Assembly: GCA_016714025.1 (NCBI GenBank)
Contig: JADJOB010000001.1
Location: forward strand, 682,001 to 746,000
DNA: 64,000 nt
Origin: Saprospiraceae bacterium
GTDB lineage: Bacteria; Bacteroidota; Bacteroidia; Chitinophagales; Saprospiraceae
Direction of reading: 5' to 3'
Shown: positions 60,345-64,000 of the stretch, piece after piece
How the letters are laid out: each line of letters starts with the position of its first letter
Numbering within the stretch: position 1 is the first letter of the stretch
Notes under the pieces: model-generated
The model's input: the letters and a program-made list of their open reading frames with translations, nothing else
Databases searched by the model: none
Told to the model about the DNA's origin: nothing
Program-made: the position numbers and the translations under genes

Positions 60345-63230
60345 TTACAACTCCAAATACTCCAACCAGTGTCTGGATTTACGATTTCCAAAATGTTCGA
60401 TCTGATGACGACAACTGAATCCATTGGCAATAAGGTGTGTTTCCGGTTTGGATTTTTCTATGGCTGGGATTAAACTGGTTTTTACAATACGCTCTGATAA
60501 ATCGTAGTGATTTTTCTCGTAACCAAAGGAACCGGCCATACCACAACAACCGGAATTGATTTCCGAAAATGCATGATTGTAAAATAACAAGTGCATAGAT
60601 TTTGTTGTAAACATTGCTTTTTGATGACAATGTCCGTGAAACAAATAATCCCCTTCTTTAAATTTCAAATGGCTTAACATTTTATCTTCCCTGCTGATAA
60701 AATCTTCTATCAGGTAGATTCGTTCCGATGCATCGCGGGCCCATTCTGAGTCCATTAAATCCGGAATGTCATCTTTTAGTGCAGATGCACAGGATGGTTC
60801 ACATACCAATACCGGAATTTTTTGATCCAACCAGGGTTTTAAATCATTAAACAACTGACTGCCTTTTGTCTTAGCTTGATCTAATAATCCATGAGAAATA
60901 GCCGGACGTTGACAACATTGTTTGTCGTAGACTATGACTTCATATCCAAATTGCTCTAATAATTTTTTTGCCGAAATGCCGATCCCGGGCTCATGGAACT
61001 TCATATAGGTATCTGCAAATAAAACTACTTTGTTGTATGGATTTGATGTTGTGGAAGTGGACCGCGCTTTAAAAGGTTTTAATGTATATTCAGGTAAAAT
61101 GCGTCTCTGATCCAATCCTGAAATTTTTTGCAGCAGCTTTCTAAATGGTTTCAATTTCATCGTACCATTGACCATACCCGCCATTAAACCGCTATTCATG
61201 TTTCCAAAAAAATCCTGCCATGCAATCAAGCGATCCGATATAGAAAGACCCTTTTTGTTCAATTGAAAATGCAAGATTTCTGATTTCAATTTTGCCATGT
61301 CCACATTACTTGGGCATTCGGACTTACATGCTTTGCAGGACAAACATAAATCCAATGCTTCCTGCAATGCTGGACTGTCCATTCCGTAATCATCTAATTG
61401 TCCACTCATGGCTAATCGCAATACATTGGCTCGTCCACGTGTGCTGTCTTTTTCCTCCAGCGTTGCACGAAAACTTGGACACATGGTTCCGCCGGTATGC
61501 TTCCTGCATTCACCTACCCCATTGCATAAATGAACTGCATCTGCAAAACCACCTTCATTGCGATAATGAAACATGGATTGAAACGCTATGTCTTTGTAAG
61601 TTGTCCCATACCGCAAATTGGAATCAACGGCCGGTGCATCTACTATTTTTCCAGGATTCAATAAATTCATCGGATCGAAAACTGCTTTCACCGTTTGAAA
61701 TGCTCGGTACAATTGATTGCCAAAAAATTCTTCGTTATATGGACTTCGCGCCAATCCATCTCCATGTTCTCCGCTCCACGAACCTTTGTATTTTTTTACC
61801 AATTGCAACACCTGCGACGAAATCTTTTTCATGCGCTCGATATCCTCCCCATCCCGTAAATCCAATAATGGTTTTACGTGGAGAAGTCCAACGCTTGCAT
61901 GCGCATAGGCAAGGACAGGGGTTTGATTAAATTTACATACTTCAAAGACTTCCCGGATGTAATCTGAAAGATGTTCGAGCGGCACGGCTGCATCTTCAAT
62001 AAATGCAATGGGTTTGCGATGTCCTTTTACACCCATCAATAAACCAAGACCTTTCTTCCGAACTGTAAACACTGCTTCGATTTCCTGCTTGTTAGAAATA
62101 ACCGGCCAGGCATATCCTTTCTGTTGATTTTGCAAATGCTTTGCCAATGCATTAGCATGTTCGATGGCTTCTTCTTGTGTTTCACCATAAAATTCAACAA
62201 CTAAAACACCCCCAGGATCTCCTTGTATAAAATGACAATAATGTTTGGTCTCTAAATTTTCGCGGCTGCGTTCAATCAACATGTGATCCAACAATTCAAC
62301 AGCAGCAGGTTTGAATGCAACAATTTCTGATACATGTGCAATGGATTCAAAAAAATCTTCAAAATGAACTACACACAAACATTGATGTTTTGGAGTGGGC
62401 TCCAGATTTATTTTTGCAGCAAGAATTAAAGCAAGGGTGCATTCACTGCCAGTTATTAAATCACAGAGATTCCATTCATTATTTAAAAATTCATCGAGAT
62501 TGTATCCTCCTACACGTCGCATGACTTTTGGAAAACGTGCTTCGATTTCCGGTCTGTTTTCCTGAATAAGCTTAAACAACTCACGATAAATATGGCCCTC
62601 TTCATCTTGCAATTCAAGTTTTTCCTCCAGTTCAGCAGTAGTTAAATTTTTACACTGAATGATATTACCATTTGCCAGGGCAATTTTTAATTCGATGACA
62701 TGATCCAGTGTTTTTCCATAGCGTATGCTTCGTGTCCCGCTGCTATTGTTTGCAATCATCCCACCTACGGTTGCGCGTGAAGTAGTTGCAGGATCTGGTG
62801 CAAAGTGCAGTTGATATGCACTCAAATTCTGATTCAATACATCCCGCACAATTCCAGGTTCGACCCAGGCCCATCTTTCTTCCGGATTAAATTCCAGAAT
62901 TGAATCCATGTATTTTGTAAAATCAATTACAATGGCTCTGGCAACTGTTTGGCCAACCAAACTGGTTCCACCACCGCGTGCCATAACCGGCACTTTATGC
63001 AAATTTGACCATCGTAAAATTGCAAGTACATCTGCTTCATTTTTTGGAAGCGCAACAGCCAAAGGTAGAATTTGGTAATTGCTGGCATCGGTGGCATAAA
63101 TTCCTACATGCAGTGCATCGGTGTGTAATTCTCCTGCAAGTTGATTTTTAAGCTCCTGAAAGGGTAATTGGCTTGGGTGGTTCAATGGTTTATATAATTG
63201 GTACTGGAAATTCTTATTGTAACTATTCAA
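60345..63230 (-). CDS. FAD-linked oxidase with Fe-S and CCG domains, YdiJ-like
   Basis: The 961-residue protein has an FAD-binding type 4 domain (about 45-185; ARGGGTSLVGQTVA), an FAD-oxidase C-terminal domain (about 215-530; AYAHASVGLLHVKP, GEHGDGLARSPY), a [4Fe-4S] ferredoxin domain (LDLCLSCKACKSECP, about 634-648) and a cysteine-rich CCG-type C-terminal domain (CCQRPAISHG, SGCCGMAGSFGYE). This order matches YdiJ, an enzyme known to oxidise D-2-hydroxyglutarate, and related D-lactate dehydrogenases. It probably feeds electrons to quinones. No partner gene is needed; the single gene has all domains. Confidence 0.93.
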   Translation of the reverse strand: MNSYNKNFQYQLYKPLNHPSQLPFQELKNQLAGELHTDALHVGIYATDASNYQILPLAVALPKNEADVLAILRWSNLHKVPVMARGGGTSLVGQTVARAIVIDFTKYMDSILEFNPEERWAWVEPGIVRDVLNQNLSAYQLHFAPDPATTSRATVGGMIANNSSGTRSIRYGKTLDHVIELKIALANGNIIQCKNLTTAELEEKLELQDEEGHIYRELFKLIQENRPEIEARFPKVMRRVGGYNLDEFLNNEWNLCDLITGSECTLALILAAKINLEPTPKHQCLCVVHFEDFFESIAHVSEIVAFKPAAVELLDHMLIERSRENLETKHYCHFIQGDPGGVLVVEFYGETQEEAIEHANALAKHLQNQQKGYAWPVISNKQEIEAVFTVRKKGLGLLMGVKGHRKPIAFIEDAAVPLEHLSDYIREVFEVCKFNQTPVLAYAHASVGLLHVKPLLDLRDGEDIERMKKISSQVLQLVKKYKGSWSGEHGDGLARSPYNEEFFGNQLYRAFQTVKAVFDPMNLLNPGKIVDAPAVDSNLRYGTTYKDIAFQSMFHYRNEGGFADAVHLCNGVGECRKHTGGTMCPSFRATLEEKDSTRGRANVLRLAMSGQLDDYGMDSPALQEALDLCLSCKACKSECPSNVDMAKLKSEILHFQLNKKGLSISDRLIAWQDFFGNMNSGLMAGMVNGTMKLKPFRKLLQKISGLDQRRILPEYTLKPFKARSTSTTSNPYNKVVLFADTYMKFHEPGIGISAKKLLEQFGYEVIVYDKQCCQRPAISHGLLDQAKTKGSQLFNDLKPWLDQKIPVLVCEPSCASALKDDIPDLMDSEWARDASERIYLIEDFISREDKMLSHLKFKEGDYLFHGHCHQKAMFTTKSMHLLFYNHAFSEINSGCCGMAGSFGYEKNHYDLSERIVKTSLIPAIEKSKPETHLIANGFSCRHQIEHFGNRKSRHWLEYLEL

Positions 63231-63357
63231 TCAATGTTGAGCATGGTATTAAAGTACTGAAGGAACGATTATTAGAAAGCGTTCATTTCTACTAACAAAA
63301 TTATTTATTTTATGCAATTTGTTCAAATATTCTAATTTTATAAAAAAATAGAAGCTA

Positions 63358-64000
63358 TTGGAAACAGCGGAGCTCAAATTAAACAAACGAATTTATTCCA
63401 TTGATTTATTGCGTGGAATCATTATGGTAATTATGGCCTTGGACCATACCCGGGATTTTATTCATTACGATGCATTCTTACATGATCCCCTAGATATTGA
63501 AACAACCAGTTTGGCATTTTATATGACGAGATGGGTCACGCATTTTTGTGCACCCATTTTTATTTTTCTTTCTGGTGTTTCGATCTATCTTCAAAGTTTT
63601 AGAAAATCAAAAATTGATCTCAGTAAATTTTTATTTAAACGAGGGCTCTGGTTGATTTTTGTTGAATTTATTATTATGGGATTCTTATGGAGTTTTAATT
63701 TCCAGTTTCCAATGTTTTTCTTACAAGTTATTTGGGCAATTGGAATCTCCATGGTATTTATGAGTCTTATAATCCATTTACCCTATATTTTAATATTAAT
63801 TACAGGTTCGCTTATTGTTTGTTTGCACAATGTGTTGGATGGAATCAATTCAACACAGCAGGGTTTTTTCTGGGATGTTTTACACAATGGGCACTTTGCA
63901 GCGCATGCAATCAACCAAGATCACACCTTAGTGATTGTGTATCCGTTTTTACCGTGGTTGGGAGTTATGATGCTGGGCTATTGCCTGGGTAAATTATACG
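63358..64000 (+). CDS. HGSNAT/DUF1624-like membrane acyltransferase, 3' truncated
   Basis: An open frame follows a TAG at 63349-63351 and runs to the end of the window (214 codons). It starts at a TTG (63358); the first in-frame ATG lies inside the first helix, so the TTG is preferred. RIYSIDLLRGIIMVIMALDHTRDF is the family signature (shortened here to DLLRG and LDHTRDF), followed by several membrane helices (FIFLSGVSIYL, WLGVMMLGYCLG). The family includes heparan-alpha-glucosaminide N-acetyltransferase and DUF1624; it moves acetyl groups across the membrane to glycans. Confidence 0.85.
   Translation, partial: METAELKLNKRIYSIDLLRGIIMVIMALDHTRDFIHYDAFLHDPLDIETTSLAFYMTRWVTHFCAPIFIFLSGVSIYLQSFRKSKIDLSKFLFKRGLWLIFVEFIIMGFLWSFNFQFPMFFLQVIWAIGISMVFMSLIIHLPYILILITGSLIVCLHNVLDGINSTQQGFFWDVLHNGHFAAHAINQDHTLVIVYPFLPWLGVMMLGYCLGKLY

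Noticed and set aside
63732..63992. Eighty-six-codon forward frame near the window end
   Set aside because: It is out of frame with the clear HGSNAT-like protein that covers the same bases.
1..64000. CRISPR array, prophage, insertion sequence, tRNA or rRNA genes
   Set aside because: No regular direct repeats with unique spacers, transposase, integrase or phage structural genes, and no tRNA-like cloverleaf were seen on either strand.

Overview
The window looks like a chromosomal segment of a Bacteroidota bacterium, most plausibly from the Saprospiria/Chitinophagia side of the phylum. The evidence is: type IX secretion (T9SS) C-terminal sorting domains on about six proteins; paired DUF1501/DUF1800 genes; an F-ATPase operon without beta and epsilon genes whose AtpB has a His-rich N-terminal extension; a LytTR regulator with a beta-propeller (Reg_prop/Y_Y_Y) sensor kinase; AT-rich intergenic DNA without clear Shine-Dalgarno sequences; and several upstream boxes matching the Bacteroidota -7 consensus TAnnTTTG. 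The content is mainly housekeeping and metabolic. I see no prophage, insertion sequence, CRISPR array, rRNA or tRNA.

Layout. 1-5 kb: a 5'-truncated secreted beta-helix protein, a TPR-adenylate cyclase and a secreted jelly-roll-like protein, with a palindromic repeat followed by 7-bp tandem repeats. 5-12 kb: small genes (methyltransferase, QueD, three small membrane proteins, GNAT, membrane proteins, GT39-like glycosyltransferase). 12-17 kb: DASS transporter and the DUF1501/DUF1800 pair. 17-26 kb: metK, DUF3667, methylmalonyl-CoA epimerase overlapping a TauE transporter, a UvrD-type helicase-nuclease, a lipoprotein and an NDP-sugar pyrophosphorylase. 26-34.7 kb: two T9SS cargo proteins flanking atpBEFHAG, with 7-bp repeat arrays inside and below the operon. 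35-40.6 kb: TonB-C protein, serine hydrolase, mini-zincin, T9SS-tagged intradiol dioxygenase, and an Asp-box protein paired with a membrane-anchored winged-helix regulator. 40.9-43.8 kb: a decayed VOC gene followed by a tryptophan/kynurenine cluster (RidA, TDO, ACMSD). 43.8-49 kb: pcm, phosphohexomutase, ElaA-like GNAT, and a vanadium-haloperoxidase lipoprotein with a beta-barrel partner. 49.5-56.7 kb: a redox-type island (two heme lipoproteins, OB-fold protein, YceI, DUF5777 barrel) next to a YceI/sensor-kinase/LytTR operon. 56.8-64 kb: thiolase, a NuoE-NuoF fusion, a glycine-zipper peptide, a large FAD/Fe-S oxidoreductase and a 3'-truncated acyltransferase.

How the genes fit together. The RidA-TDO-ACMSD operon covers the entry and late steps of tryptophan degradation through aminocarboxymuconate; the middle steps are not in the window. 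Methylmalonyl-CoA epimerase, thiolase and the YdiJ-like oxidase fit oxidation of amino acids and fatty acids. The F-ATPase c-subunit looks proton-type. The most coherent candidate for an undescribed system is the 49.5-56.7 kb island, where a one-membrane propeller kinase and its LytTR regulator sit between two YceI paralogues and beside a separately promoted operon of envelope heme proteins. The second candidate is the two-gene Asp-box protein/inside-out ToxR-like regulator module at 38.7-40.6 kb. All functional calls are from reading sequence motifs; no database search was run.
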